Shown: positions 6,661 to 13,935, counted from the first letter of the stretch. The stretch: DNA of 16,676 nucleotides from Coriobacteriales bacterium (GCA_031254905.1 JAIRTN010000075.1:1-16676), one strand, 5' to 3'. The notes: generated from the sequence alone by a model not told the origin. Numbers and translations: made by a program.

Positions 6661-7352
6661 CACCCCATCTTCCGTATCAAATCCAATACAATCGGTCCCA
6701 TGACCAGCAGGAGCATTGCTGGCAGTATCAAAGCCCCTGTTGGTAAGAGCATTTTCACCGGAGCCTTTGCCACCTGCTCCTGTCGCTCGGCGCGATATTC
6801 TTTCCGCGCTTCCCGTGCGAGGTCCAGCAGAAGCTGGGTCATAGGAGCGCCGAAACGAAGCGCGCGTAAAACGCTTGAACTGAAGTGTTTGAAGGAGGGC
6901 GTCGCCACACGTTGAGCCAGTTGGCGCATGCCCTCGTCGCGGCTCATGAGGCCGTTTTGCCAGATGTCGAGCGACTCGCGGCAACAGTGGGCCAAGGGGG
7001 TTTCGAAGCGCTCCGTGTAGAGCGCAAAAGCTTGGTCAAAGCCCATGCCCGCCTGCATGCCCAAGGCAACAACTTCGAGCAAGGCGGGTAAGTCGCGCTC
7101 GTAGGAAAGCCTACGACGCTCCTCCTCTCGCCGCCTGAGCAGGAGGCCAAACGGCGTTTTCGACAGGCGCGCGGACAGGCCAAGCTTTGTTGCTTCCTGC
7201 TCGCCGCCGGCCCCAAGGCGCCGCTTGCTCACATCCCTGCTGCGCGTACGGGCACGCAGACGGAGCCATTCGTAGCTGAGCAGGCCTATCGAACACGCGG
7301 CTGCCAAGACGGCACAGCCTATGAGAAATACCATAAGAGGCGCCATGGTCAT
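6660..7352 (-). CDS. tadC: TadC, inner-membrane platform protein (type II secretion F family)
   Basis: 230 aa from ATG 7352, seven bases after an AGGA site; GTG 7358, ATG 7355 and ATG 7346 are close alternatives. A membrane segment (about 5-28) and a basic linker lead to the T2SSF domain (about 85-215), with DLPALLEVVALGMQAGMGFDQAF and later PSFKHFSSSVLRALRFGAPM, then KAPVKMLLPTGALILPAMLLLVMGP spanning the membrane. TadC pairs with TadB as the platform on which the TadA ATPase acts. It is shorter than many TadC proteins (often near 300 aa). It starts ten bases after the tadB stop, and its own stop overlaps the flp start. Confidence 0.87.
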   Translation of the reverse strand: MTMAPLMVFLIGCAVLAAACSIGLLSYEWLRLRARTRSRDVSKRRLGAGGEQEATKLGLSARLSKTPFGLLLRRREEERRRLSYERDLPALLEVVALGMQAGMGFDQAFALYTERFETPLAHCCRESLDIWQNGLMSRDEGMRQLAQRVATPSFKHFSSSVLRALRFGAPMTQLLLDLAREARKEYRAERQEQVAKAPVKMLLPTGALILPAMLLLVMGPIVLDLIRKMG

Positions 7353-7361
7353 CATCACTTC

Positions 7362-8444
7362 CTAACCCAAATCCACGCCGAGTATCCGGCGAATCATGAG
7401 CACGCCGAGAGCCTCCATGCCGAGGGCGGCAAAGAGGATGCCGAGGCCCTCCGGCGAGGAAAAGAAACTTTGCAGATAGCCCTCCATCGCCAAAGAGAGC
7501 AAGGCCACCAATACCAGCGGCAGAATCGTGACGACCTTTGCAGAAAGCCGGGCCTGTGCGGTTTGCACGCCGAGTTGCCTGCGAAGTTCCGCGGAGGCCA
7601 GCACGGCATCGGCGGCATTCTCCAAAAGGTCACGCAGGCTCCCGCCGGTTCGATGCTGTATCTCAAGGGCCACGATGGCAAAACGCAAGTCGCTGGCATC
7701 GGTGCGCCTCTCAAGGGCGGACAGCGCCTCACCTATGCTCCTTCCGGCCGCAATATCGAAACTCGCCTGCCTCATCTCGGCGCCCAAGGGGTCAGGCGTG
7801 TCCTGAGCCGTTTGCTCAAAGGCCTGCTGCAGCGAATATCCCGCGTTAAAACAGAGGCCAAGACTGCGCAGGGCTTCAGGAATCTGCTCGACAAGTTTTT
7901 CTCCCCATTGGCTGAGAATTTTGTGCGCACGCCCGCTTATAAGAACTATGGTGAGAATGACGGCACAAACCACCATAAAGGGCATGCCCGTTATCAGAAG
8001 CGCAAGCAGCGCAACCACAACGATGAGAGCAAGCAGCAGCTCGCAGGCAACACGCGGGGAAACGACCTCAAAGCCTCTCATCCTGAGTACCCGCGCATAA
8101 CATTCGCACTCCGCCCGAACCACGCGAACACGCAACAACAAAGACGCGAGCGGTCGCGCGAGGGGGATGCCCCGACGGCAGAGAGCGGCAAAAAGGCTGG
8201 CTTGTGCGCTGCTTCCCTCAACGACACGGCCTTGGATGCGCGTGCGATGAAGTACTCGAAGCGCAAACTCAAAGACAATGGGAAGGGCCAAGGCGCCGCT
8301 CAGACCCGCAAACGCCACCGCAGGGACGAGGACGGCCGCAGGTATTGGGGCGGCCGCGAAGATTAGGGCGGCCGCGGAAGCGAAAGCGGCTACAGGAAAC
8401 TGCGCAGTCAAAGCGCTCAAGGCAGCCGGAGAGAGGAGTGCCAT
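7362..8444 (-). CDS. tadB: TadB, inner-membrane platform protein (type II secretion F family)
   Basis: 360 aa from ATG 8444, overlapping the end of tadA by 28 bases, with GAGG upstream. The first 65 residues are an Ala/Val/Leu-rich membrane region encoded by repetitive DNA with two GCGGCCGC sites. Further hydrophobic segments lie at about 135-170, 303-320 and 333-350. The T2SSF domain (about 185-315) has EQIPEALRSLGLCFNAGYSLQQAF, the usual 'G.s..qA' pattern, and ALEIQHRTGGSLRDLLENAA. TadB forms the integral-membrane platform with TadC, below which TadA turns. Family and position agree, so the call is firm. Confidence 0.9.
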   Translation of the reverse strand: MALLSPAALSALTAQFPVAAFASAAALIFAAAPIPAAVLVPAVAFAGLSGALALPIVFEFALRVLHRTRIQGRVVEGSSAQASLFAALCRRGIPLARPLASLLLRVRVVRAECECYARVLRMRGFEVVSPRVACELLLALIVVVALLALLITGMPFMVVCAVILTIVLISGRAHKILSQWGEKLVEQIPEALRSLGLCFNAGYSLQQAFEQTAQDTPDPLGAEMRQASFDIAAGRSIGEALSALERRTDASDLRFAIVALEIQHRTGGSLRDLLENAADAVLASAELRRQLGVQTAQARLSAKVVTILPLVLVALLSLAMEGYLQSFFSSPEGLGILFAALGMEALGVLMIRRILGVDLG

Positions 8445-9736
8445 GCCTCGACCTCGCTTTCCTCAACCGCGGAAACGCGCGAGAGCGTTGCCATCCAAGA
8501 CGGAGATGCCTGCCAAACATAGCTTTGCAGAGCCGCGTCCCAACTCACAAAGGGCGTGAGTTCAACGCCGCCGCGCGTCGCCTTACAGCCACAAAGCTGC
8601 GTGACGCGCCGAAGCCCTGAAGCACTACGCTCAATCTGCACGATGAGGTCTAGGGCGGAGCCTATCTGCTCCTCGATGATTTCCACGGGCAAATCCATGC
8701 CGTAGCGTGCCATCATGACGAGGCGCGAAATAACATCGTTTGGCGAGTTCGCGTGCAGCGTCGTAAGCGACCCGTCGTGCCCGGTATTCATGGCCTGAAG
8801 CATGTCGAGCGCCTCCGCGCCACGGCACTCTCCCACGACGATGCGGTCGGGCCGCATACGCAGAGCATTGACGACCAAGTCGCGGATACTGACCTCACCG
8901 CTGCCCTCGATGTTCTTCATGCGCGCCTCCAAGCGAACAACATGGGGATGCGTCGAGAAGCGCAGCTCCGCGGCGTCCTCGATGGTGATGATTCGTTCCG
9001 AGGCCGGAATCTCAACCGACAGGGCGTTGAGCAGGGTGGTCTTTCCGCTGCCGGTGCCGCCGCTGACCGCGATATTTCTGCGACCGAGAACCGCCCACCG
9101 CAACAGGCGGGCTATCCTTTCCTCCATACACCCGCGCGACACCAACTCCGCAAGCGTAAAAATCTCGTCGCGAAACTTACGGATGGTGAGGATGGGCCCG
9201 TCGAGCGAAAGCGGCGGGATGACCACGTTGACCCGATGCCCCTGCTTCAGACGCGCGCTTACGAGCGGGCTTTGCTCGTCGATTCTTCTCCCCAGCGGCC
9301 CGACGATGCGGTCTATCACCATACGAAGCTGCTCCTCGTCATCGAAAAGCACGTCGCTTTCGTAGAGGCGCCCCTCGCGCTCGAAGAATACGTGTTCGTG
9401 CCCGTTGACCATGATTTCTGTCACCGATGCATCCGCGAGCAGCTTCTCAAGCGGCCCTAAGCCCACCACGAGGTCAAGGAGTTCTTGGATGAGCGCGGCG
9501 CGGCGGGAGGAGTTTGTCTCCCGGTGCTGCGGTTCAAGTGTCAACTGCTCAAGGACGGCCTTTACCTCGCGCTCGGCACGCAGGCGGTCTTGGGCCAGCA
9601 TCTGCGCAATGCGCTCGCTCGGCAGGCACTGGTAAAGAGCGTCCCACAGACGCGTCTTTTGGCAGCGCCGCTCATCTCCCCCATCCACGCGCAAAACCGC
9701 CTCGGGGCTTGTCTGCAGGTACTCAAGGAGTGACAC
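8417..9736 (-). CDS. tadA: TadA/CpaF-type secretion ATPase
   Basis: 439 aa from GTG 9736, chosen because GAGGGGG lies six bases upstream; the frame could open five codons earlier at TTG without a good site. An N-terminal domain (about 1-180) with LGPLEKLLADASVTEIMVNG is typical of CpaF. The Walker A SGGTGSGKTT lies at 225-234, the Asp box ITIEDAAEL at 250-258, and the Walker B/His region DRIVVGECRGAEALDML...GSLTTLHAN at 297-330. All catalytic elements are intact. TadA is a cytosolic hexameric ATPase of the type II/IV secretion superfamily that drives Flp pilus assembly through TadB/TadC. It overlaps tadZ by 14 bases and tadB by 28, implying tight co-translation. Confidence 0.95.
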   Translation of the reverse strand: MSLLEYLQTSPEAVLRVDGGDERRCQKTRLWDALYQCLPSERIAQMLAQDRLRAEREVKAVLEQLTLEPQHRETNSSRRAALIQELLDLVVGLGPLEKLLADASVTEIMVNGHEHVFFEREGRLYESDVLFDDEEQLRMVIDRIVGPLGRRIDEQSPLVSARLKQGHRVNVVIPPLSLDGPILTIRKFRDEIFTLAELVSRGCMEERIARLLRWAVLGRRNIAVSGGTGSGKTTLLNALSVEIPASERIITIEDAAELRFSTHPHVVRLEARMKNIEGSGEVSIRDLVVNALRMRPDRIVVGECRGAEALDMLQAMNTGHDGSLTTLHANSPNDVISRLVMMARYGMDLPVEIIEEQIGSALDLIVQIERSASGLRRVTQLCGCKATRGGVELTPFVSWDAALQSYVWQASPSWMATLSRVSAVEESEVEAWHSSLRLP

Positions 9737-11216
9737 GGCGCGCCCCCTCAAAGAGTGTCCGCAGCAAGGGGAAGTTCAGCAGCTTCGCGCTCCTCCGCGT
9801 GCCTCGCTGCGCCTCTGCGCGCCCGCCCTCATCTCGCGCAGCGGAAAACTCCTTGAGCCGCTGCCCCATTAAGGTGTCGAGAAAGTCCTCAAGCGAGGCC
9901 ACAAAGGCGTTCTTACTCTCAAGCAACTCCAGCGGACAGCCGAGCGCCAGCAATTCATCAACGAGAGTTCCACCGTCGGCCAAGGCACAAACCTCGACCC
10001 CGCCGAGCGCCAAAGAAACATCCATCGGCATCAGCGCCGCGTGCCGCCCGCATCCATTGAGGAGATAGCGAAACCGCATCTGCGGCACGTGCAGCCTCAG
10101 GCAGAGGTCAACGGCCTGCTTGCAGGCCTCGATAGACGTCGCCCGTTGGTCCATGAGAAATACAAGCTGGTCGCATTGCTGGGCCACGCGCGCATGCACA
10201 TCCGTCCAGAAGGAGCCGGTGTTGATGACAACGAGGTCGCGTTGAAGGGCGAGTTTGGTGAGAAGAACGGGCAGGGTGGAGGCAAAGCGCTCGCCCTGTT
10301 CCGGAGCGTCGGGGGCGAGTACGAGCGCGAGGCTCTCGTGGGGAATCGAGGGCAACTCCAGACACTCACACAACTGGGCCAGAGAGAACTGCTGGACGCA
10401 GGCCGCGGGCTCCTTCCCCGCGAGGTACTTTAAATCCCCGAACTGCAAATCGAGGTCGACAAGGGCAACGCGCAGGCCGCGGCGCTGGGCCGCGAAGGCC
10501 GTCATGAGCGCGACGGTGCTTTTGCCGACACCGCCGCGCCCCGAGAAAAAGCCGACCTGCAAGCCCTGCTTAAAGGGAGGCTCCGCCACGGGAGACGCAA
10601 CAGGAGGGATGTCCGCCACGGGCGACGCCGCAGACACCGGTGCCGGAAGAACCGGGGCAACCGTTGACGCCGCAGCAACCGGGGCAACGGGAATAACCGG
10701 GGCGGGGCTGACGGTGGGAATTACCGGAGCGACGACGGCGCGGGGCGTGGGGGCAATGGCGAGCAGGCGGTCGGCCTGCGCCCTGTCGAGGATGCCTCGT
10801 ATGCCCGCCGCGCGCGCCCTGAGCGCCAGCGACTTGCTCGGGTTATCCTCAATGAGGTAGACATCGCGCTCCGGCGTGTCCGCGCACAGCGCCGCCGCGA
10901 GGTTGATGGGCAGAGCCGAGCCCGCCTTGTTACAGACGATGACCGGAACGGAGGGAAGCTGCCTTCGCAGATTCGCGCGGCACAATTCGCTCGACGTGAA
11001 CATCGTGACAACTCCCCCGCTCTCACGCAGCCCACCGGCCCCCGCGGCGCCATAACTGCTAGCATTATAGCTTTTTGTCGCATAGCTCTTAGCGCCCCCG
11101 TAGCCCCCAGTCGTATAGTTGCCTGCCCCAACCTCATAGCCCCCGCCCTCATAACCACCGGCGTAAAAGCCCTCCTCGGCAAGTGAGAAGGAGTAGGCGA
11201 CCGCCTGCTCATTCAT
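9723..11216 (-). CDS. tadZ: TadZ/CpaE-like ParA/MinD-family protein with atypical ATPase motifs
   Basis: 497 aa from ATG 11216, which overlaps the cpaB stop; GGGTGG lies eight bases upstream. Layout: a Gly/Tyr/Ser/Ala low-complexity N-terminus (about 18-62), a receiver-like domain (about 70-155, with VYLIEDNPSKSLALRARAAG), a Pro/Val/Ala linker (156-214), then the ParA/MinD domain (218-450). The Walker A reads SGRGGVGKST (225-234) with Arg227 where the signature Lys of this family usually sits. ALVDLDLQFGD (251-261) keeps the A' aspartates. The switch II strand is LVVINTGSFWT, with Asn332 at the usual Asp. TadZ/CpaE proteins localise the Tad machinery to cell poles; some known TadZ proteins are atypical ATPases. 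A second start, ATG 11003 with a better ribosome site, would give a 426-aa form lacking the Gly/Tyr part. Confidence 0.88.
   Translation of the reverse strand: MNEQAVAYSFSLAEEGFYAGGYEGGGYEVGAGNYTTGGYGGAKSYATKSYNASSYGAAGAGGLRESGGVVTMFTSSELCRANLRRQLPSVPVIVCNKAGSALPINLAAALCADTPERDVYLIEDNPSKSLALRARAAGIRGILDRAQADRLLAIAPTPRAVVAPVIPTVSPAPVIPVAPVAAASTVAPVLPAPVSAASPVADIPPVASPVAEPPFKQGLQVGFFSGRGGVGKSTVALMTAFAAQRRGLRVALVDLDLQFGDLKYLAGKEPAACVQQFSLAQLCECLELPSIPHESLALVLAPDAPEQGERFASTLPVLLTKLALQRDLVVINTGSFWTDVHARVAQQCDQLVFLMDQRATSIEACKQAVDLCLRLHVPQMRFRYLLNGCGRHAALMPMDVSLALGGVEVCALADGGTLVDELLALGCPLELLESKNAFVASLEDFLDTLMGQRLKEFSAARDEGGRAEAQRGTRRSAKLLNFPLLRTLFEGARRVTP
9743..9749 (-). promoter_or_regulatory. Ribosome-binding site that fixes the tadA start at GTG 9736
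   Basis: GAGGGGG on the minus strand with a six-base spacer to GTG. It lies inside the 3' end of tadZ. Confidence 0.7.
11012..11018 (-). promoter_or_regulatory. Strong internal ribosome-binding site before a second possible tadZ start (ATG 11003)
   Basis: GGGGGAG with an ideal eight-base spacer to an in-frame ATG at codon 72 of the long frame. A TATAAT sequence on the same strand at 11064-11069 lies about 45 bases further upstream, but its -35 is poor. Together these could produce a short TadZ. Confidence 0.4.
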
Positions 11217-11892
11217 AGGACACACCACCCGGCAACACAAGGTGAAGTTCGCGAACGCGGGCCGCGGCAATCAGTTCCTGCGCGGTATCTTCCTCCACCG
11301 CCAAAGTCACCCAAGTAAGACGGGAGCGGGAATTTGAGGAGCCGAACAGCGATGAGCCATTCCCCGAGGCGGCTTGAGCGCTGTTGCTCGTTTCGAGAAT
11401 AAGCACTTCCTCGGCAATCAACTCGACCGTCACTCCGTCGGCGGCATAGACGCTCACAAAGGAGCCCGCCCGTATCGCCCCGCCAACGGCAAGGACATCC
11501 TCGGAGGGTATACTCACCGCGCAAAGCCCCTCGGGTACATTCACGGGCGCCGCAAGCTGCCCGAGTTTTGCGGCAAGAACCGGCTCGTTTCTCATAAGAG
11601 GAACCGCCACGCTCTCACCAAGCACCTCACCCTGCGCGCCTAAAGCCCCGTTTGGAAGGAGGTCGCTTAGCCACGTGCGCAGGCCGACGTTTTCGCTCGT
11701 AAGTGTCTCGCCAACGGCTATGTCGCGCAGGGCAGTATATATTTCAACCTGTTCGCCGCCGTATGATGCCAAGGCGTCTTGGCGCGCCTGTGTCGCCTCG
11801 GCCTGTATGCTCGACGCGTAAAACGCCATCGCCGCGGCCGCAATGATGCCGCTGATAAGCGCGAGCGCAAGTCGCTTCCTTGTTTGGCTCAT
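11209..11892 (-). CDS. cpaB: CpaB/RcpC-type Flp pilus assembly protein
   Basis: 227 aa from ATG 11892, behind GGGAGAGG seven bases upstream; the frame is open far upstream but the leader is not CpaB-like. One membrane helix (about 8-26) anchors the protein. The SAF domain spans about 50-110 (ALRDIAVGETLTSENVGLR, VPLMRNEPVLAAKL), and the RcpC/CpaB domain about 117-225 (VPEGLCAVSIPSEDVLAVGGAIRAGSFVSVYA, ending LVLPGGV). In Gram-negative Tad systems this protein lines up with the secretin. Here, with no secretin gene seen, it probably acts at the outer face of the membrane or in the cell wall. A Ser/Gly/Asn-rich loop (171-190) interrupts the domain. It is probably the first gene of the operon. 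Confidence 0.88.
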   Translation of the reverse strand: MSQTRKRLALALISGIIAAAAMAFYASSIQAEATQARQDALASYGGEQVEIYTALRDIAVGETLTSENVGLRTWLSDLLPNGALGAQGEVLGESVAVPLMRNEPVLAAKLGQLAAPVNVPEGLCAVSIPSEDVLAVGGAIRAGSFVSVYAADGVTVELIAEEVLILETSNSAQAASGNGSSLFGSSNSRSRLTWVTLAVEEDTAQELIAAARVRELHLVLPGGVSYE

Positions 11893-12200
11893 CGCTTGAC
11901 CTCTCCCTTCCGTTCCAATAGAGTGAGCGCAGTATGCGACAGAGCCTTGTACTGAATGCTGAACGAGGACAGACCGCAGGACTGCCGGGCGTTGACCCAG
12001 CGCTGAACGGCCACTGAACGGCTGTGGAAGTCCCAGCGCAGGACAGGGGTTTTGGTGATAACCAAACCGGAATGCGGCTTGAAGAAAATTCTGTCTCGTG
12101 TGGGGGCTTCTTGGCGAACGGTTGATAGGCGACTGTCGGCGGTGCGCCGCTGAGAGCCACCGATGCGCCATCCATGACGGTGTTGCATTATAGGTCGCAA
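11889..12200 (-). CDS. Possible small gene, or non-coding leader, upstream of cpaB
   Basis: The 331 bases between cpaB and the divergent gene at 12224 hold one notable open frame of 103 codons from ATG 12200. It ends in a stop that overlaps the cpaB start as ATGA. The product is basic, contains VITKTPVLRWDFHSRS and QRWVNARQSCG, and matches no family I know. For coding: the stop/start overlap typical of this operon and a GC-rich third position in the second half. Against: no clear ribosome site, no recognisable domain, no membrane or signal segment, and a region where the tad promoter would be expected. It could also be a fragment of a dispersed repeat. I lean slightly to non-coding. Confidence 0.25.
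   Translation of the reverse strand: MRPIMQHRHGWRIGGSQRRTADSRLSTVRQEAPTRDRIFFKPHSGLVITKTPVLRWDFHSRSVAVQRWVNARQSCGLSSFSIQYKALSHTALTLLERKGEVKR
11952..12020. repeat. CTGAACG direct repeats upstream of cpaB
   Basis: CTGAACG occurs at 11959-11965, 12003-12009 and 12014-12020, with a one-base variant CTGAATG at 11952-11958. All are on the plus strand (CGTTCAG towards cpaB), 60-130 bases before the cpaB start. They may be binding sites for a regulator of the tad operon; no regulator is known. Confidence 0.5.
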
Positions 12201-12223
12201 GAAAGAGATGAGGAAAGGCTTCC

Positions 12224-12763
12224 GTGAGCGCTTTGAGCACAGCTATCGAAGAACAACTCGCGCCCTTCACCGCCCATATCACGGGCAACCCGCTGGCCTC
12301 GCTTATCGCCGTCAAAGGCCTGCCCGGCCCCTTTGAACAAGAGGGAAAATCGCCCTTCAGCGGCCAAGACGGCCTTGCCCTCGACAGGGCCTTCGGGCGG
12401 CTCGGCTGGGGTTATGGCAGCAGGGATACCCGCACGTGGCTGGGCGTATTACTGGAACTCCCAAGCGCTCTACCAGCACAAACGCAGGCCGCGACCCCCG
12501 CACAGCTTTCCGGAGCCGGGCTGCGCCTCATCTGCGAAATTGTCGACCCTCTCACCATTATTGCCCTTGATAACAAGGCTCACGGCGCCCTCATCGACGC
12601 CTTCGGCGCAGAGGCAGAAAAACTTGCAGAGCAGTTTATTTTTGGTGGTGAGACACGCGTGCTTGGCCGCCAATTAGTAAGCGTCACGGGATTTGAAGAT
12701 GCCTTGGGAGAAGAACAGGCCAAACAGCGGGTATGGGCGCAACTGAAACGCTGCGCGCGTTAA
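12224..12763 (+). CDS. Protein of uncertain function, possibly related to the uracil-DNA glycosylase fold
   Basis: 179 aa from GTG 12224, with AGGAAAGG five bases upstream; an ATG at 12208 is in another frame. No signal peptide or membrane segment is seen. Residues 50-79 (GLALDRAFGRLGWGYGSRDTR and the strand TWLGVLLEL) and 99-118 (GLRLICEIVDPLTIIALDNKA) weakly recall the helix-strand elements of uracil-DNA glycosylase-like proteins, such as the 'LxxEIxxLxPxxIVALG' strand. The catalytic motifs of that family are not evident, so it may be a divergent or inactive member, or unrelated. It is transcribed divergently from the pilus operon and convergently with the ferredoxin gene, 43 bases away, so it appears monocistronic. 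Confidence 0.75.
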   Translation: MSALSTAIEEQLAPFTAHITGNPLASLIAVKGLPGPFEQEGKSPFSGQDGLALDRAFGRLGWGYGSRDTRTWLGVLLELPSALPAQTQAATPAQLSGAGLRLICEIVDPLTIIALDNKAHGALIDAFGAEAEKLAEQFIFGGETRVLGRQLVSVTGFEDALGEEQAKQRVWAQLKRCAR

Positions 12764-12805
12764 GTGAAGCGACGATGTAGTGAGGTAGTCATCGCTCTCT
12801 GAGCC

Positions 12806-12994
12806 TTAGTCCTCCTCTATGTCCTCTATGGCTCCCATGGGACATTCTTCCATACAATCGCCACAGCCAGTGCAGTTGTCCTCGTTGACAACGGCTGCGG
12901 CATCTCGAACGATATCCAAGACATCCTGAGTACAGGTATCGACACAAATCCCACAGCCCGTACACTCCTCCGTGTTGATGATTGGATGGGGCAT
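12806..12994 (-). CDS. 2[4Fe-4S] ferredoxin
   Basis: 62 aa from ATG 12994 with GGAG five bases upstream. Two full cluster motifs are visible: CTGCGICVDTC (Cys 11, 14, 17, 21) and CTGCGDCMEEC (Cys 41, 44, 47, 51), in the crosswise clostridial arrangement that binds two [4Fe-4S] clusters. The second motif is followed by Pro as usual; the first is followed by Thr22, a small departure that may affect the cluster environment. The protein is acidic (ends EDIEED), as usual for low-potential electron carriers of anaerobes. It has its own promoter and lies divergent from trxA, so it is a single-gene unit. The partner enzyme cannot be told from here. Confidence 0.93.
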   Translation of the reverse strand: MPHPIINTEECTGCGICVDTCTQDVLDIVRDAAAVVNEDNCTGCGDCMEECPMGAIEDIEED

Positions 12995-13067
12995 ACATAC
13001 TCCTTTCGACGGCGGAACACCAGCGCGTAACGACGAAAAAATCTCATGTTGTTTTCAGTCCGCCCGG

Positions 13068-13096
13068 AATATATATGAAAGCCCTGTGGTATGCAA
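13068..13096 (-). promoter_or_regulatory. Promoter of the ferredoxin gene
   Basis: Minus strand TTGCAT (13091-13096), a 17-base spacer, then TATATT (13068-13073). This is a good sigma-70-type match with ideal spacing, leaving a leader of about 65 bases before ATG 12994. Confidence 0.65.
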
Positions 13097-13186
13097 GTGA
13101 ATTTCGCGTAATTGTCGCAATCTGTCGACACCTAAACCAAAGCGTTACCAGAAACGGGTATTGGCGGTTACGAAAGCGCGTATTCG

Positions 13187-13195
13187 TGTTATTCT
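13187..13195 (+). promoter_or_regulatory. Extended -10 promoter element of trxA
   Basis: TGTTATTCT (TGn plus TATTCT) lies 27 bases before ATG 13223. The best -35 candidate (TTACGA, 13168-13173, 16-base spacing) is weak, consistent with an extended -10 promoter. The leader would be about 20 bases. Confidence 0.45.
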
Positions 13196-13222
13196 GAAAG
13201 CATCACCTAGAAAGGAGTTGTG

Positions 13223-13567
13223 ATGTCATCTGTCATAGAGTTAACTACCGATAACTTTGAGGAACTGGTACTCAAATCCCCCAAGCCCTTCCTTGTCGAT
13301 TTTTGGGCGGGCTGGTGTGGACCCTGCCGCGCTGTCTCCCCCATCGTTGAGGAAATCGCTGCTGAGATGGCGGACGAACTTTCCGTCGGCAAGCTCAACA
13401 TCGATGAGCAGCCAAAGATTACGCAGGATTACCGCGTTTTGTCGATTCCCACGCTGATTCTTTTTAAGAATGGGGAGGCGGCGGCCGTATCCATCGGCAT
13501 GGCCTCAAAGGAAGAACTGCTCAAACGCATCGAACCGGCCCTCAAAGGCAGCGAACCGAGCCTCTGA
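13223..13567 (+). CDS. trxA: Thioredoxin
   Basis: 114 aa from ATG 13223, five bases after AAAGGAG; a GTG one codon earlier is too close to that site. The redox motif WCGPC (31-35, within VDFWAGWCGPCR) and the cis-proline loop SIPTLILFKNGE are intact, and the length is normal for the family. It is a cytosolic dithiol-disulfide reductant for target proteins, normally recharged by thioredoxin reductase, which is not in this window. The next gene starts 14 bases after its stop and is probably co-transcribed. The call is firm. Confidence 0.95.
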   Translation: MSSVIELTTDNFEELVLKSPKPFLVDFWAGWCGPCRAVSPIVEEIAAEMADELSVGKLNIDEQPKITQDYRVLSIPTLILFKNGEAAAVSIGMASKEELLKRIEPALKGSEPSL

Positions 13568-13581
13568 GAAAGAAGGAAACC

Positions 13582-13836
13582 ATGTGTACGAACGGTGTCA
13601 ACATCAACCAGTTCAAGGCAACCATTGAGCAAATCGATGAGGCAATCGCGCTCACGCGCCGGTGGACTCATCGTGCCTACCACGCGGCGGACGATGCCCA
13701 GCAGCCTAAAACGGCTCAAACGCTGCACAAGGCCCAGTGCCTGCTCGATGACGCGCGCGCCCTGCTTTCCGAGGCTGCCGATACTGTTGAGCAAGAGGCC
13801 GCGGCCTCAGCCGGCGTTTCCGTCAGCCTTGTCTAG
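13582..13836 (+). CDS. Small helical protein of unknown function, downstream of trxA
   Basis: 84 aa from ATG 13582, with AAGGA upstream. The sequence predicts two long helices (about 8-35 and 42-74) separated by QQPKT, an antiparallel hairpin with Cys2 and Cys53, and a short Ala/Ser/Val tail. No membrane segment is seen. I recognise no family. The 14-base distance from trxA and the shared strand suggest one transcript, so a link to thiol chemistry is possible, but nothing in the sequence proves it. Confidence 0.7.
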   Translation: MCTNGVNINQFKATIEQIDEAIALTRRWTHRAYHAADDAQQPKTAQTLHKAQCLLDDARALLSEAADTVEQEAAASAGVSVSLV

Positions 13837-13855
13837 GGCCTGAGGTTCAGACACG

Positions 13856-13910
13856 AGGTTGAAAGTAAGAAACCGGGCCCCCAGACGAGGACCCAAGGTT
13901 GAAAGTAAGA
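13856..13910 (+). repeat. 15-base direct repeat at 40-base period before nikR
   Basis: AGGTTGAAAGTAAGA occurs exactly at 13856-13870 and again at 13896-13910. The partial copy GAGGTTCAGA at about 13842 and AAGGTAGAAGG at 13915 look like degenerate relatives. A 40-base period is close to four helical turns, so both would face the same side of the DNA. They sit 26-80 bases before the nikR start and could be regulator sites. They do not resemble the E. coli NikR operator GTATGA-N16-TCATAC. Confidence 0.6.
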
Positions 13911-13935
13911 TTCAAGGTAGAAGGTGTAGGGCCTC

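Noticed and set aside
7470..8366. Plus-strand open frame (298 codons) opposite tadB
   Set aside because: Antisense shadow of a clear T2SSF-family gene; no domain and no operon context.
8340..8380. Two GCGGCCGC sites in tadB as a mobile-element or cassette scar
   Set aside because: They encode Ala codons in the Ala-rich membrane region and continue the reading frame; chance in high-GC DNA is enough.
8753..9460. Plus-strand open frame (235 codons) opposite tadA
   Set aside because: Antisense shadow of an ATPase with all motifs intact.
12764..12805. Possible bidirectional terminator between the convergent genes (CGATG...CATCG)
   Set aside because: Only a five-base stem with a 12-base loop and no T-run on either side.
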